Shown: in pieces, positions 17,825-26,290 of the stretch
Position numbering within the stretch: position 1 is the first letter of the stretch
Layout of the letters: the number at the start of each line of letters is the position of its first letter
Source of the DNA: an uncultured Porphyromonadaceae bacterium
GTDB taxonomy: Bacteria; Bacteroidota; Bacteroidia; Bacteroidales; Muribaculaceae
Assembly: GCA_947175215.1 (NCBI GenBank)
Contig: CAMWLR010000003.1
Location: 1 to 64,000, forward strand
Reading direction: 5' to 3'
DNA: 64,000 nt
Made by a program: the position numbers and the translations under genes
Notes under the pieces: model-generated
Databases searched by the model: none
Told to the model about the DNA's origin: nothing
What the model saw: the letters and a program-made list of their open reading frames with translations, nothing else

Positions 17825-18892
17825 TCAGATCGCGAGCCAGGTCGAGGGTATCTGCATTGTGGCGCAATGCAACGACCCGTGCTGCCTGATCAGTTCGAGA
17901 CAGTCTACGGTGATAATCTCATGGCCGGGGAAAGCTATCGCCAGCATACGTGCGGCCATATCGTCATTACGGGGCTGACGGTATACCGGCATCACCACCG
18001 CCCGCGGAGTAATGAGGAAGTTGGCGTATGTCGCCGGCAGTCTCTCACCCTCATCATCATACTCGGGCGACGGCAACGGCAATCCGATGAGGTTATAAGG
18101 ATTTCCCTCGGGAGTCACAAACTGTTTGAGTTGCTCCTCCATCCGCTCAAGGTCGGGGGTGTGAGAGTCAGCGGGGTCATAAGACTTTACGTATAATATT
18201 GTGTCATCGGGGGCGAGACGTGCCAGTGTGTCGATATGGCTGTCGGTGTCGTCACCCGCAAGAGCTCCGTGGTCAAGCCATAAGACACGACGCGCGCCGA
18301 GACCTGCAGCCAACTCTTTCTCAACCGCCTCCTTTGTGATGAATCCGTTGCGGTTGATCGAGAGCATACACTCTGAGGTTGTCAATATCGTGCCGCGACC
18401 GTCTGTCTCTATCGACCCACCCTCGAGGACATACCGTTTGCGCACCGAGACGGATGTGACGATACCCTTTGTAGCCACGAGATTGAGAAAAGCGAGGTTA
18501 TCCCTGTCAGAAGGGAATTTCAGACCCCAGCCGTTAAACTTATATGAGACAGCCGATAGCTCATCGGTGTCACCGCTGCTGACGGTAAGGGGGCCATAGT
18601 CACGTGTCCAGGTATCGTTTGTCTGACAGGCAATGATCAGCACTTTGTCAATCTCCCTGACATCAGCCAGTTTCTCCCTGACACGGTCTGGCTCGGGGGT
18701 GGCGATCACAACTTTCTGCCCGGCTTTGAGCAGAGCGACCGTCAGATCCTTGTAACACATGTCTACCTCAGCGAGTCGCTCAGCCCAGTCAGTATCACGG
18801 TGAGGCCACGCGATGAGTGTAGCGTCAAAGCGGACATCCCACTCGGCGAGCATTATCGGCGAGGCTATATCCTGTGGCGTCTTATCTGTCAT
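17825..18892 (-). CDS. aguA: Agmatine deiminase
   Basis: Guanidine-modifying enzyme that converts agmatine to N-carbamoylputrescine and ammonia. The 355-aa protein has the expected active-site strings: WTRDYGPL, LEGGSIETDGRGT, DSHIDTLARL with the catalytic His, and the nucleophile Cys343 in GSLHCATMQIP near the C-terminus. It belongs to the bacterial/plant porphyromonas-type peptidylarginine deiminase superfamily. It overlaps the upstream small gene by 4 bp and precedes aguB, so expression is coupled. No arginine decarboxylase is in the window, so agmatine must be made elsewhere or imported. Confidence 0.96.
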   Translation of the reverse strand: MTDKTPQDIASPIMLAEWDVRFDATLIAWPHRDTDWAERLAEVDMCYKDLTVALLKAGQKVVIATPEPDRVREKLADVREIDKVLIIACQTNDTWTRDYGPLTVSSGDTDELSAVSYKFNGWGLKFPSDRDNLAFLNLVATKGIVTSVSVRKRYVLEGGSIETDGRGTILTTSECMLSINRNGFITKEAVEKELAAGLGARRVLWLDHGALAGDDTDSHIDTLARLAPDDTILYVKSYDPADSHTPDLERMEEQLKQFVTPEGNPYNLIGLPLPSPEYDDEGERLPATYANFLITPRAVVMPVYRQPRNDDMAARMLAIAFPGHEIITVDCLELIRQHGSLHCATMQIPSTWLAI

Positions 18893-19131
18893 TTGTCGTA
18901 GTCATTATCAAGTGTGTCCCAGATAGATTCCTGATTGTCGAGATACTCCTCGCAATAATCAAGAAACCCGTTGCGCTCTGAGCTGCCTACCTCATGACAC
19001 CATTGGCGGTAAGCCTTATGCAGGTCATCATCTTCGCCGATCATCTTCTTGAACTCAGACTCGGCGACATCGATGCTCCCTGCCTGACTAATCACCTGGC
19101 GAAAGAGTTCGGTTATATCGTTGTTATCCAT
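18889..19131 (-). CDS. Small conserved acidic protein ahead of aguA
   Basis: An 80-aa, acidic, all-helical-looking protein (MDNNDITELFRQVISQ...), without signal peptide or membrane segment. I recognise no domain. Its reality is supported by a TATCTTTG promoter element just upstream, by an ATGA-type 4-bp overlap with aguA, and by reading-frame composition like that of its neighbours. The role is unknown; coupling suggests that it is made together with the agmatine enzymes. Confidence 0.75.
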   Translation of the reverse strand: MDNNDITELFRQVISQAGSIDVAESEFKKMIGEDDDLHKAYRQWCHEVGSSERNGFLDYCEEYLDNQESIWDTLDNDYDK

Positions 19132-19152
19132 TATTTGAATTGCTTGTCAGGG

Positions 19153-19160
19153 CAAAGATA
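19153..19160 (-). promoter_or_regulatory. -7 promoter element of the agmatine operon
   Basis: TATCTTTG on the minus strand fits TAnnTTTG and lies 22 bp before the ATG of the 80-aa gene. No good -33 box is seen at the proper distance. Confidence 0.5.
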
Positions 19161-19185
19161 ACTATTTTTGCGAATAATCTCCCTA

Positions 19186-19244
19186 TTTGTCAAAATTAAA
19201 AACGTTTGTTAACTTTGTGAGCATCTTTATAGAAGTTAACTTTG
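19186..19244 (+). promoter_or_regulatory. Two overlapping promoters for the hydrolase gene
   Basis: First promoter: -33 TTTG at 19186-19189, 20-bp spacer, -7 TAACTTTG at 19210-19217. Second: the TTTG that closes the first -7 box (19214-19217) serves as -33, with a 19-bp spacer to a second TAACTTTG at 19237-19244. The arrangement arises from a 27-bp tandem duplication. Confidence 0.65.
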
Positions 19245-19261
19245 TAAGCATCTTAATAGAA
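19208..19261 (+). repeat. 27-bp tandem duplication carrying the -7 box
   Basis: Two adjacent 27-bp copies (19208-19234 and 19235-19261) differ at only two positions: GTTAACTTTGTGAGCATC... against GTTAACTTTGTAAGCATC.... The second copy ends 10 bp before the hydrolase ATG. Confidence 0.9.
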
Positions 19262-19271
19262 CAAATAAGTG

Positions 19272-20291
19272 ATGAAACGTAACGTCACCATATTGCTGCC
19301 CGCACTGCTGATACTGCCGATGCTGCTCTCTTGGGTCACCGATCCTTTGCTCGGCAAGTCGGGCTATGAGTCAGAGACCGTCAATCAGCCCGATGATTAT
19401 TCGGGCAAAGTTGTATCGACAGTCATACGGCGGTTACCTGACGGAGAGAAACCACACAAGGCCGTGCTGTACATTCACGGCTATAACGATTATTTCTTTC
19501 AGGACTCATTAGGGCGCGAGTTTAATGACTCGGGATATGGATTCTATGCGGTTGACCTGCGCAAATACGGGCGGTCGCTGTTGCCCGGACAGCGCCGCTA
19601 TGAGGCCCGCGACCTCAGCGAATATTTCGCCGACATCGACTCGGCCATCGCACGTATGCGCCACGACAGTGTCACCGACATCGTGCTGATGGGGCACTCT
19701 ACCGGCGGTCTGATCTCATCTCTCTATATGGAAGATAAACCTGTGCCCGAGATCAAGGCGTTGATACTCAACAGCCCTTTTCTCGACTGGAACTTCACCG
19801 GGCTGACGCGAAAACTCATACCCGCCGCCGCTGCCGTGGGGAAACTCCTGCCGAATATTTCCATCCCCCAGGGCGATAATCCGGCCTACGGCGAGAGTCT
19901 GCTCAAATCAAAACATGGTGAATGGGAGTTTGACACCACCCTCAAACTGCTCCACGCCGCCCCTGTCACCACCGGCTGGGTACGTGCCATTGATCAAGGA
20001 CAGAAGAAGCTGGTTAAAAACGGACGCACCATAAAAATACCCGTCTACCTGATGCGCTCGCGTCGCAGCGTATACCCTGATGGCTGGAGTCCGATGGCCA
20101 ACAGCGGCGATGCGGTGCTCAACGTCGACTCTATATCAGCCCGTGGGCGGCGCATGGGTTACAACGTGACTGAGGCTATAGTTGACAGCGGCCTGCATGA
20201 CCTTATACTGTCAGCCCCGCGCATCCGTCGCGCCGTCTATAAATCGATGTTTGACTGGCTCGACCGTCAACCCGAGTTTGTCAGTAAATGA
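19272..20291 (+). CDS. Exported alpha/beta hydrolase (lysophospholipase-like)
   Basis: A 339-aa serine hydrolase. A hydrophobic N-terminus (VTILLPALLILPMLLSWV) acts as a signal peptide or membrane anchor. The fold is of the Hydrolase_4 type: VLYIHGYNDYFF supplies the oxyanion region, VLMGHSTGGLISSLYM carries the nucleophile Ser in GHSTGG, and SGLHDLILSAP carries the likely catalytic His. The substrate is unknown; monoglyceride or lysophospholipid esters are the family guess. The frame has a GTG one codon earlier (19269), but the ATG at 19272 is preferred. Expression seems driven by the duplicated promoter upstream. Confidence 0.88.
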   Translation: MKRNVTILLPALLILPMLLSWVTDPLLGKSGYESETVNQPDDYSGKVVSTVIRRLPDGEKPHKAVLYIHGYNDYFFQDSLGREFNDSGYGFYAVDLRKYGRSLLPGQRRYEARDLSEYFADIDSAIARMRHDSVTDIVLMGHSTGGLISSLYMEDKPVPEIKALILNSPFLDWNFTGLTRKLIPAAAAVGKLLPNISIPQGDNPAYGESLLKSKHGEWEFDTTLKLLHAAPVTTGWVRAIDQGQKKLVKNGRTIKIPVYLMRSRRSVYPDGWSPMANSGDAVLNVDSISARGRRMGYNVTEAIVDSGLHDLILSAPRIRRAVYKSMFDWLDRQPEFVSK

Positions 20292-20354
20292 CAAGTGACC
20301 CTATCTATCTGACAACTCATAAATAAATAGCCTCCATTTTTTCGCCGCAAATTG

Positions 20355-20384
20355 TTGTTGATTCCAAAAAGTTTAGTAAATTTG
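20355..20384 (+). promoter_or_regulatory. Promoter of mutA-mutB
   Basis: A -7 box TAAATTTG (20377-20384), perfect for TAnnTTTG, lies 19 bp after TTG at 20355-20357. The predicted transcript start near 20391 leaves a leader of about 190 nt. Confidence 0.6.
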
Positions 20385-20390
20385 TGGCAT

Positions 20391-20583
20391 TGAACTGCTT
20401 TTGGAAATTTTAATATCACAAGTCAGGAAAACGGTTAAAACCACACTCCTCAGACAAGGATATTTACGGAATCTGTTACCATGACGGTATCCGCTTAGTT
20501 CTGAAACTCAATACCTGCTGTCGGGCGCGCCACGTCCGGTAGCAGATCTTTATGCAAATATATTGTTAACCTCTTTATATATC
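20391..20583 (+). promoter_or_regulatory. Structured 5' leader of mutA-mutB, candidate cis-regulatory RNA
   Basis: Three stem-loops can be drawn. Stem 1 (20425-20450): AGGA/TCCT enclosing GGT/ACC with a symmetric internal loop. Stem 2 (20467-20493): CGGA/TCCG stacked on TACC/GGTA with a 6-nt bulge and loop ATGAC. Stem 3 (20515-20545): ten pairs including two G-U wobbles, loop GCGCGCCACGT. A cobalamin riboswitch would make sense ahead of a B12-dependent mutase, but its conserved core is not recognisable. Stem 2 also contains a five-codon ATG...TAG frame (20481-20498). Leader start and structure are predictions. Confidence 0.5.
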
Positions 20584-22485
20584 ATGGCAGAAAATAAAGA
20601 AAAACTGTTCTCTCAGTTCCCTCCCGTCTCATACGAGACCTGGAAGGCCAAGGTTGACGCCGATCTCAAGGGCGTACCTTTTGAGAAGAAACTGGTGTGG
20701 AGAACTAACGAGGGATTCTCAGTGCAGCCGATGTACCGCCGCGAGGACATCGCCGATTTCAAGACTACTGACTCCCTCCCGGGCGAGTTCCCCTACGTCA
20801 GAGGTACACGCGACAACAACCATTGGCTCATCCGTCAGGAGATACTCCCGACTGATGCCGCCGAGGCTAACAAGGTAGCCCTCGACGTGCTCGGCAAGGG
20901 TGTCAATTCTCTCGGATTCACCGTTAAGGAGCCGTCAGTCGAGAACCTTGACATCCTCCTCAAGGATATTGACATCAAGGAGGTGGAGATCAACCTCACC
21001 ACCTGCCCCCGCAAGGCCCTCGATCTGGCCGCCGCGCTGGTTGAGTGGCTCAAGGCCCGCAATCTCGAAAAAGAATTCAAGGGTTCGATCAATTATGATC
21101 CGCTCAAACGAGCATTCCGTCACGGTGCTGACATCGACCTCAAGGCTGTCGCCGCCGAGGCTGTCGGCATGATTGATATGGTGGCTGACGTGCCCGGCCT
21201 GCGCTGCCTCGCCGTCAACTCTGACGTGCTCAACAACGCCGGTTGCTATATCTTCCAGGAACTCGGCTACGCCCTGGCTTGGGGTGCACAGTGGATGACC
21301 CTGCTCACCGAGGCCGGCGTTAAACCTGCCGTAGTGGCCGAGCGGATCAAATTCAACATGGGCGTAAGCTCAAACTACTTCATGGAGATCGCCAAGTTCC
21401 GCGCTGCCCGTATGCTTTGGGCTCAGATCGCCGACCAGTATCAGCCCATCAGCAAGGCTGACTGCAAGATGGCCCTCCATGCTGTCACCTCACGTTTCAA
21501 TCAGACTCTCTATGACGCACATGTCAACCTGCTGCGCAGCCAGACCGAGGCTATGTCGGCCGCTCTGGCAGGCGTTGACTCGCTGACAGTGACCCCGTTT
21601 GACGTCCCCTACAAGACTCCCGATGAATTTTCAGAGCGTATCGCCCGCAATCAGCAGCATCTGCTCAAAGAGGAGAGCCACCTCGACAAGGTGGCTGACC
21701 CAGCCGGCGGTTCATATTACGTCGAGACCCTCACCGTATCGATCGCCAAAGAGGCCTGGAAACTCTTCCTCGAGGTTGAGGAGAATGGCGGATTCTTTGC
21801 CTGCGTAAATGACGGCGAAGTACAGAAAGCCGTGAACGCATCGGCCGTTAAACGTCACGAGGATATGGCTCGCCGCAAAGAGATTTTGCTCGGCACAAAC
21901 CAGTTCCCCAACTTCAACGAGTTTGCTCAGGAGAAGATCGAGGTCGGCTCATCGGCTGCTGCCGAGGAGGCTACCGTCAAGGGTGAGGAGACAGCCGCAT
22001 CATGCGGGTGCGCGTCAGGCTGCGCCGCCAACCCCGACAAGGCCCTCAACACCGAGCGCATGGCCAGTGCATTCGAGGTACTGCGTCTCTCGACCGAGGC
22101 CGCAGCAAACCGTCCCAAAGTCTTCATGCTCACAATCGGCAACCTGGCCATGCGTCTGGCACGCGCCCAGTTCTCGTCAAACTTCTTTGGCTGCGCCGGT
22201 TATGAGATCATCGACAACATCGGCTTTAACACGGTCGAGGAGGGTATCGACGCCGCCGTCAAGGCTAACGCTGACATCGTCGTGCTCTGCTCGTCAGATG
22301 ACGAATACGCACAGTATGCCCCCGAGGCTTACAAGCTGCTCGACGGCCGTGCCGAGTTTGTGGTGGCTGGCGCACCGGCTTGCACCGACGACCTCAAGGC
22401 CGCAGGTATCGAGAACTTTATCCACGTCAAGAGCAACGTGCTCGAGACCCTCAGGGAATTTAACAGCCGTCTTCTCAAAAAGTAA
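20584..22485 (+). CDS. mutA: Methylmalonyl-CoA mutase, small (beta) subunit
   Basis: Non-catalytic partner of MutB in the heterodimer that interconverts succinyl-CoA and methylmalonyl-CoA, the key step of the succinate-propionate route. The 633-aa protein has the mutase barrel (for example KFNMGVSSNYFMEIAKFRAARMLW) and a degenerate C-terminal cobalamin-like domain lacking the DxHxxG motif, as expected for this subunit. Between them is a linker with three close cysteines (Cys474, Cys476, Cys480; SCGCASGCAANPD), unusual in my view. The ATG at 20584 (MAENKEKL) is preferred to an in-frame start 21 bp upstream. mutB follows after 9 bp. Confidence 0.96.
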   Translation: MAENKEKLFSQFPPVSYETWKAKVDADLKGVPFEKKLVWRTNEGFSVQPMYRREDIADFKTTDSLPGEFPYVRGTRDNNHWLIRQEILPTDAAEANKVALDVLGKGVNSLGFTVKEPSVENLDILLKDIDIKEVEINLTTCPRKALDLAAALVEWLKARNLEKEFKGSINYDPLKRAFRHGADIDLKAVAAEAVGMIDMVADVPGLRCLAVNSDVLNNAGCYIFQELGYALAWGAQWMTLLTEAGVKPAVVAERIKFNMGVSSNYFMEIAKFRAARMLWAQIADQYQPISKADCKMALHAVTSRFNQTLYDAHVNLLRSQTEAMSAALAGVDSLTVTPFDVPYKTPDEFSERIARNQQHLLKEESHLDKVADPAGGSYYVETLTVSIAKEAWKLFLEVEENGGFFACVNDGEVQKAVNASAVKRHEDMARRKEILLGTNQFPNFNEFAQEKIEVGSSAAAEEATVKGEETAASCGCASGCAANPDKALNTERMASAFEVLRLSTEAAANRPKVFMLTIGNLAMRLARAQFSSNFFGCAGYEIIDNIGFNTVEEGIDAAVKANADIVVLCSSDDEYAQYAPEAYKLLDGRAEFVVAGAPACTDDLKAAGIENFIHVKSNVLETLREFNSRLLKK

Positions 22486-22494
22486 CCCACAGCA

Positions 22495-24633
22495 ATGAAA
22501 CCCGATTTCAAGAACATAGATATAATGACCGACGCCTTTGGCGCGCCGGTTGCGGCTCCCGCCCACGATGCCGCCCAAGACTGGCTTACACCCGAACTTA
22601 TCCCCGTCAAGCCCGTCTACACCAAAGAGGATCTTGAAGGGATGGAGCATCTCGACTATGTCGCCGGTCTCCCCCCGTTCCTCCGCGGCCCGTACAGCGG
22701 TATGTATGCCATCCGCCCCTGGACTATCCGTCAGTACGCCGGATTCTCGACAGCCGCCGAGTCAAATGCTTTCTATCGCCGTAACCTCGCTTCGGGCCAG
22801 AAAGGTCTCTCTGTGGCCTTTGACCTGGCTACACACCGCGGCTATGACGCTGACCATCCCCGCGTAGTCGGTGACGTCGGCAAGGCCGGTGTGTCGATCT
22901 GCTCTATCGAGGATATGAAAGTGCTCTTTGACGGTATACCCCTCAACAAGATGTCTGTGTCAATGACCATGAACGGCGCCGTACTGCCCGTACTGGCCTT
23001 CTATATCAACGCAGGTCTCGAGCAGGGTGCCAAACTCGAGGAAATGGCCGGTACCATCCAGAACGACATCCTCAAGGAATTTATGGTACGCAACACCTAT
23101 ATCTATCCCCCCGAGTTCTCGATGCGCATTATCGCCGACATCTTTGAATACACCTCGCAGAATATGCCCAAATTCAACTCGATCTCTATCTCGGGCTACC
23201 ACATGCAGGAAGCCGGAGCTACTTGTGACATCGAGTTGGCCTACACCCTCGCCGACGGTCTCGAGTACCTCCGCGCAGGTGTCAACGCGGGGATGGACAT
23301 CGACACGTTCGCTCCCCGTTTGAGCTTCTTCTGGGCTATCGGCATGAACTTCTTTATGGAGATCGCCAAGATGCGTGCCGCCCGTATGCTCTGGGCCAAA
23401 ATCGTCAGCCAGTTCAACCCCAAGAACCCCAAATCGCTGGCCCTGCGTACCCACTCACAGACATCCGGTTGGTCGCTCACCGAGCAAGATCCGTTTAATA
23501 ACGTCGGCCGTACCTGCATTGAGGCTATGGGTGCAGCCCTGGGTCACACCCAGTCGCTCCACACCAACGCCCTCGACGAGGCTATCGCCCTGCCGACCGA
23601 CTTCTCGGCGCGTATCGCCCGTAATACACAGATCTACATTCAGGAGGAGACCAAGGTCTGCAAGGAGATAGACCCCTGGGCCGGCTCATACTACGTTGAG
23701 TCTCTGACAAATGAGATCGCCCACCGTGCCTGGGAGCATATCCAGGAGATCGAGAAACTCGGCGGTATGGCCAAGGCTATCGAGACCGGTCTGCCCAAGC
23801 TCCGCATCGAGGAGGCTGCCGCCCGTACACAGGCCCGTATCGACTCAGGTCGTCAGACAATTGTCGGCATCAACAAATATCGCCTCGATCACGAAGACCC
23901 CATCGACATTCTCGAGATCGACAACACCGAGGTACGCAACGAGCAGGTAGCCCGTCTGGTCGAGCTCCGCAAAGACCGCGACGAAGAGGCTGTCAAGAAA
24001 GCCCTCGCCGCCATCACAGAGTGTGTACGCACCGGTGAGGGTAACCTCCTCGACCTGGCTGTCAAGGCTGCCGGTGTCCGCGCTACTCTCGGCGAGATCT
24101 CAGATGCCTGCGAGGATGTCGTAGGCCGTTATAAAGCAATTATCAGAACTATTTCAGGCGTGTACTCTAACGAAACCAAGAATGACCCCGACTTCCTCAA
24201 GGCCCGCAAGATGGTCGAGGAGTTTGCAAAACGCGAAGGCCGCCAGCCACGTATCATGATCGCCAAGATGGGTCAGGACGGCCACGACCGCGGTGCCAAA
24301 GTTGTCGCCACCGGTTATGCCGACTGCGGTTTTGACGTCGACATGGGTCCGCTCTTCCAGACCCCCGAGGAGGCTGCCCGTCAGGCAGTTGAGAACGATG
24401 TGCACATTCTCGGTGTATCGTCACTCGCCGCCGGCCACAAAACTCTTATCCCTCAGGTGATCGCAGAGCTCAAGAAACTCGGCCGCGACGACATCATGGT
24501 TACTGCCGGCGGTGTGATCCCCGCTCAGGACTATGACTTCCTCTACCGCGCCGGTGTCGCAGCTATCTTCGGTCCCGGCACACGCATCCCTGCCTCAGCC
24601 ATCCGCATGCTCGAGATCCTCGAGGGTGAGTGA
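22495..24633 (+). CDS. mutB: Methylmalonyl-CoA mutase, large (alpha) subunit
   Basis: Adenosylcobalamin-dependent catalytic subunit, 712 aa, the normal length. The TIM-barrel substrate domain contains [18 protein letters not shown] and [15 protein letters not shown], hallmarks of the family. The C-terminal B12-binding domain has [11 protein letters not shown], with His597 as the lower cobalt ligand within DxHxxG. With MutA it makes the branch from succinate to propionate; the epimerase and decarboxylase genes are not in this window. Strong C-ending codon preference suggests high expression. A strong terminator follows. Confidence 0.97.
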   Translation: MKPDFKNIDIMTDAFGAPVAAPAHDAAQDWLTPELIPVKPVYTKEDLEGMEHLDYVAGLPPFLRGPYSGMYAIRPWTIRQYAGFSTAAESNAFYRRNLASGQKGLSVAFDLATHRGYDADHPRVVGDVGKAGVSICSIEDMKVLFDGIPLNKMSVSMTMNGAVLPVLAFYINAGLEQGAKLEEMAGTIQNDILKEFMVRNTYIYPPEFSMRIIADIFEYTSQNMPKFNSISISGYHMQEAGATCDIELAYTLADGLEYLRAGVNAGMDIDTFAPRLSFFWAIGMNFFMEIAKMRAARMLWAKIVSQFNPKNPKSLALRTHSQTSGWSLTEQDPFNNVGRTCIEAMGAALGHTQSLHTNALDEAIALPTDFSARIARNTQIYIQEETKVCKEIDPWAGSYYVESLTNEIAHRAWEHIQEIEKLGGMAKAIETGLPKLRIEEAAARTQARIDSGRQTIVGINKYRLDHEDPIDILEIDNTEVRNEQVARLVELRKDRDEEAVKKALAAITECVRTGEGNLLDLAVKAAGVRATLGEISDACEDVVGRYKAIIRTISGVYSNETKNDPDFLKARKMVEEFAKREGRQPRIMIAKMGQDGHDRGAKVVATGYADCGFDVDMGPLFQTPEEAARQAVENDVHILGVSSLAAGHKTLIPQVIAELKKLGRDDIMVTAGGVIPAQDYDFLYRAGVAAIFGPGTRIPASAIRMLEILEGE

Positions 24634-24670
24634 CACCCTGTGCGATACGACGCATGACCGATAATAACGA

Positions 24671-24726
24671 CGAGACCGTCAGCGACGTCAATGGCGTCGC
24701 CGGCGGTCTCGGTCATTTTAACTTTT
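24671..24726 (+). terminator. Terminator of mutA-mutB
   Basis: Two stacked perfect stems, CGAGACCG/CGGTCTCG (24671-24678 with 24704-24711) and GCGACG/CGTCGC inside it, are followed by ATTTTAACTTTT. Confidence 0.85.
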
Positions 24727-24803
24727 GCCTGGGGTTCCTATCATTTTATCCCTCTTATATCTGACAACAATAACTAAACAGAGATAATTCCGCGCAGCTG
24801 ATA

Positions 24804-24834
24804 TTTCAACTTACCGATCTTTTGAGTAACTTTG
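24804..24834 (+). promoter_or_regulatory. Promoter for the solute-binding-like gene
   Basis: A -7 TAACTTTG (24827-24834) lies 19 bp after TTTC (24804-24807), one base off the -33 consensus. The predicted start site falls about 3 nt before the ATG at 24844. Confidence 0.55.
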
Positions 24835-24843
24835 TCACAGACT

Positions 24844-25629
24844 ATGGGATACCGTAAACTCGAAGTAAAAAAAGGCGCTATGGTGGCTTATACCATCCTG
24901 CTGGCCGTCGCAGTGGGCATGATGCTCTGTGCACGTCAGTGCTCTGTGCAACGTATCGGAGCGCGCCCTGACACCGTTGCCGGAGGAGACACCATCAATG
25001 TGGCAATTGAGATCTCACCGACCGGCCTGAGTCTCGTCGGTGACACACTCTCAGGCGAATATTACAACCTGCTGCGTGACGTGTGCCGTCATCACGGACG
25101 TGCCGTCAAATTCCACCCCTACACTCGCCTTGAGGATGCTCTTGAGTGGCTCAACACCGGCCGTTGCCGACTGATCGTGGGTGACCTCCCTGTCACGGCT
25201 GAGATGCGCGATCGGTTGATATTCATTAATCCCGTCGGGGTAGACAAACAAGTGTTGGTGCAGTTGCGCGACTCGGCAGCAGTCAAGACCCAGTTTGATC
25301 TCGGGGGCAAAACCGTATACGTTCCCGCCGGATCACCCTATATCTCACGTCTGCGCAATCTGTCACACGAGATCGGCGACACTATCTATATCATCGAAGA
25401 CCCAGAATATTCGAGCGAACAGCTCGCCATTCTCACCGCTATCGGCCAAATCCCCCGAGCCGTGGTCAACCGCGCGACAGCCGAGACCCTGACCACACGC
25501 TACCCCGACCTCGACCTGTCGGTCGACATCTCCTTTAACCAGTTCCAGTCGTGGGCCCTCGCCCCCGCCGACTCGCTTCTGCGCGACAGTCTCGACCTCT
25601 GGATCAGCACCTACCCCCACCACAAATAA
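24844..25629 (+). CDS. Membrane-anchored solute-binding-like protein (SBP_bac_3 type)
   Basis: A protein of up to 261 aa with one N-terminal hydrophobic segment (MVAYTILLAVAVGMMLC) followed by a periplasmic two-lobe domain of the extracellular solute-binding family 3: SGEYYNLLRDVC, RCRLIVGDLPVTAEMRDRLIFINPV and LGGKTVYVPAGSPY match the pattern. No ABC permease or ATPase is adjacent, and no lytic transglycosylase domain is attached, though the N-terminal half of MltF is a close relative. The ligand is unknown; sensing or an orphan binding role is possible. A TTG upstream (24832) lies inside the promoter, so ATG 24844 is chosen; ATG 24880 would give a shorter n-region and a 39-nt leader. Confidence 0.8.
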   Translation: MGYRKLEVKKGAMVAYTILLAVAVGMMLCARQCSVQRIGARPDTVAGGDTINVAIEISPTGLSLVGDTLSGEYYNLLRDVCRHHGRAVKFHPYTRLEDALEWLNTGRCRLIVGDLPVTAEMRDRLIFINPVGVDKQVLVQLRDSAAVKTQFDLGGKTVYVPAGSPYISRLRNLSHEIGDTIYIIEDPEYSSEQLAILTAIGQIPRAVVNRATAETLTTRYPDLDLSVDISFNQFQSWALAPADSLLRDSLDLWISTYPHHK

Positions 25630-25661
25630 CGCATTGCTGACAACCTGCAAGTATAATGAGC

Positions 25662-26036
25662 TCAGGAGATCTGCATTGAGCAGAAGTAAGGTTTGTATGA
25701 GAGGAGGAGAGAAACCAAACGCCCTACGTGATATTGCTGTTGCTGTATGTCGGGGCTGGCGCACCAATTAGACAGTAATCCCATTCTGACAAGTAACGCC
25801 GAGTGCCCCTCAGCCGGGGTTACTATAAACCCGAAGCAAACATCTTTGCCAGGCTCGTCACACTGCCCCGAGGCCGGAGAATGAAAAATCACCGATTTCT
25901 CACCCATATTAGGTATTGCAATCTTCTTGATATCCCATGTCGGGCAGAACCCCCTCGTTACGTCATTCATGATTTTACTTACTAACGTTTGAGGCGAAAC
26001 CGGCTCCTCTAATTTCAACTTTATCTTATATTCCAT
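25662..26036 (-). CDS. Doubtful small hypothetical protein, possibly a gene remnant
   Basis: A 124-aa open frame. The first 85 residues (MEYKIKLKLEEPVSPQTLVS...) read like a genuine folded protein, with a TAACTTTT promoter-like element about 30 bp upstream. The last 40 residues (from LLSNWCASP) are Gln/Cys/Ser-rich and look like out-of-frame reading, so the gene may have been cut short by a frameshift. It sits in an AT-richer stretch. No family is recognised, and no Cys or charge pattern points to a function. Confidence 0.4.
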   Translation of the reverse strand: MEYKIKLKLEEPVSPQTLVSKIMNDVTRGFCPTWDIKKIAIPNMGEKSVIFHSPASGQCDEPGKDVCFGFIVTPAEGHSALLVRMGLLSNWCASPDIQQQQYHVGRLVSLLLSYKPYFCSMQIS

Positions 26037-26175
26037 GATCTTATAAGTAACTATTATTATATTGAAAAGTTACTCTAATTATAGAGACTCCAGAGAGTGG
26101 CTCAGGTTTAATCTCAACTAAGAATTTAGTGATATCGCACTTTCATTCCGACACTAAAATTTAACACGCTAACCT

Positions 26176-26206
26176 TTTGCCGTTCAACCATAAATCGCTA
26201 ACTTTG
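26176..26206 (+). promoter_or_regulatory. Consensus promoter of the 26291-28708 gene
   Basis: -33 TTTG (26176-26179), 19-bp spacer, -7 TAACTTTG (26199-26206). The predicted leader is about 78 nt. Confidence 0.7.
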
Positions 26207-26290
26207 CGCCATGCTAACTAACCGGCCATTCTAATAATGGGCTCCAAATCTTCTACCGATTATATCAAAAAACTTTCAAATATACTACTT

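Noticed and set aside
20391-20583. Cobalamin riboswitch ahead of mutA
   Set aside because: The expected conserved strings of the cobalamin aptamer core and B12 box could not be found by reading; kept only as an unassigned structured leader.
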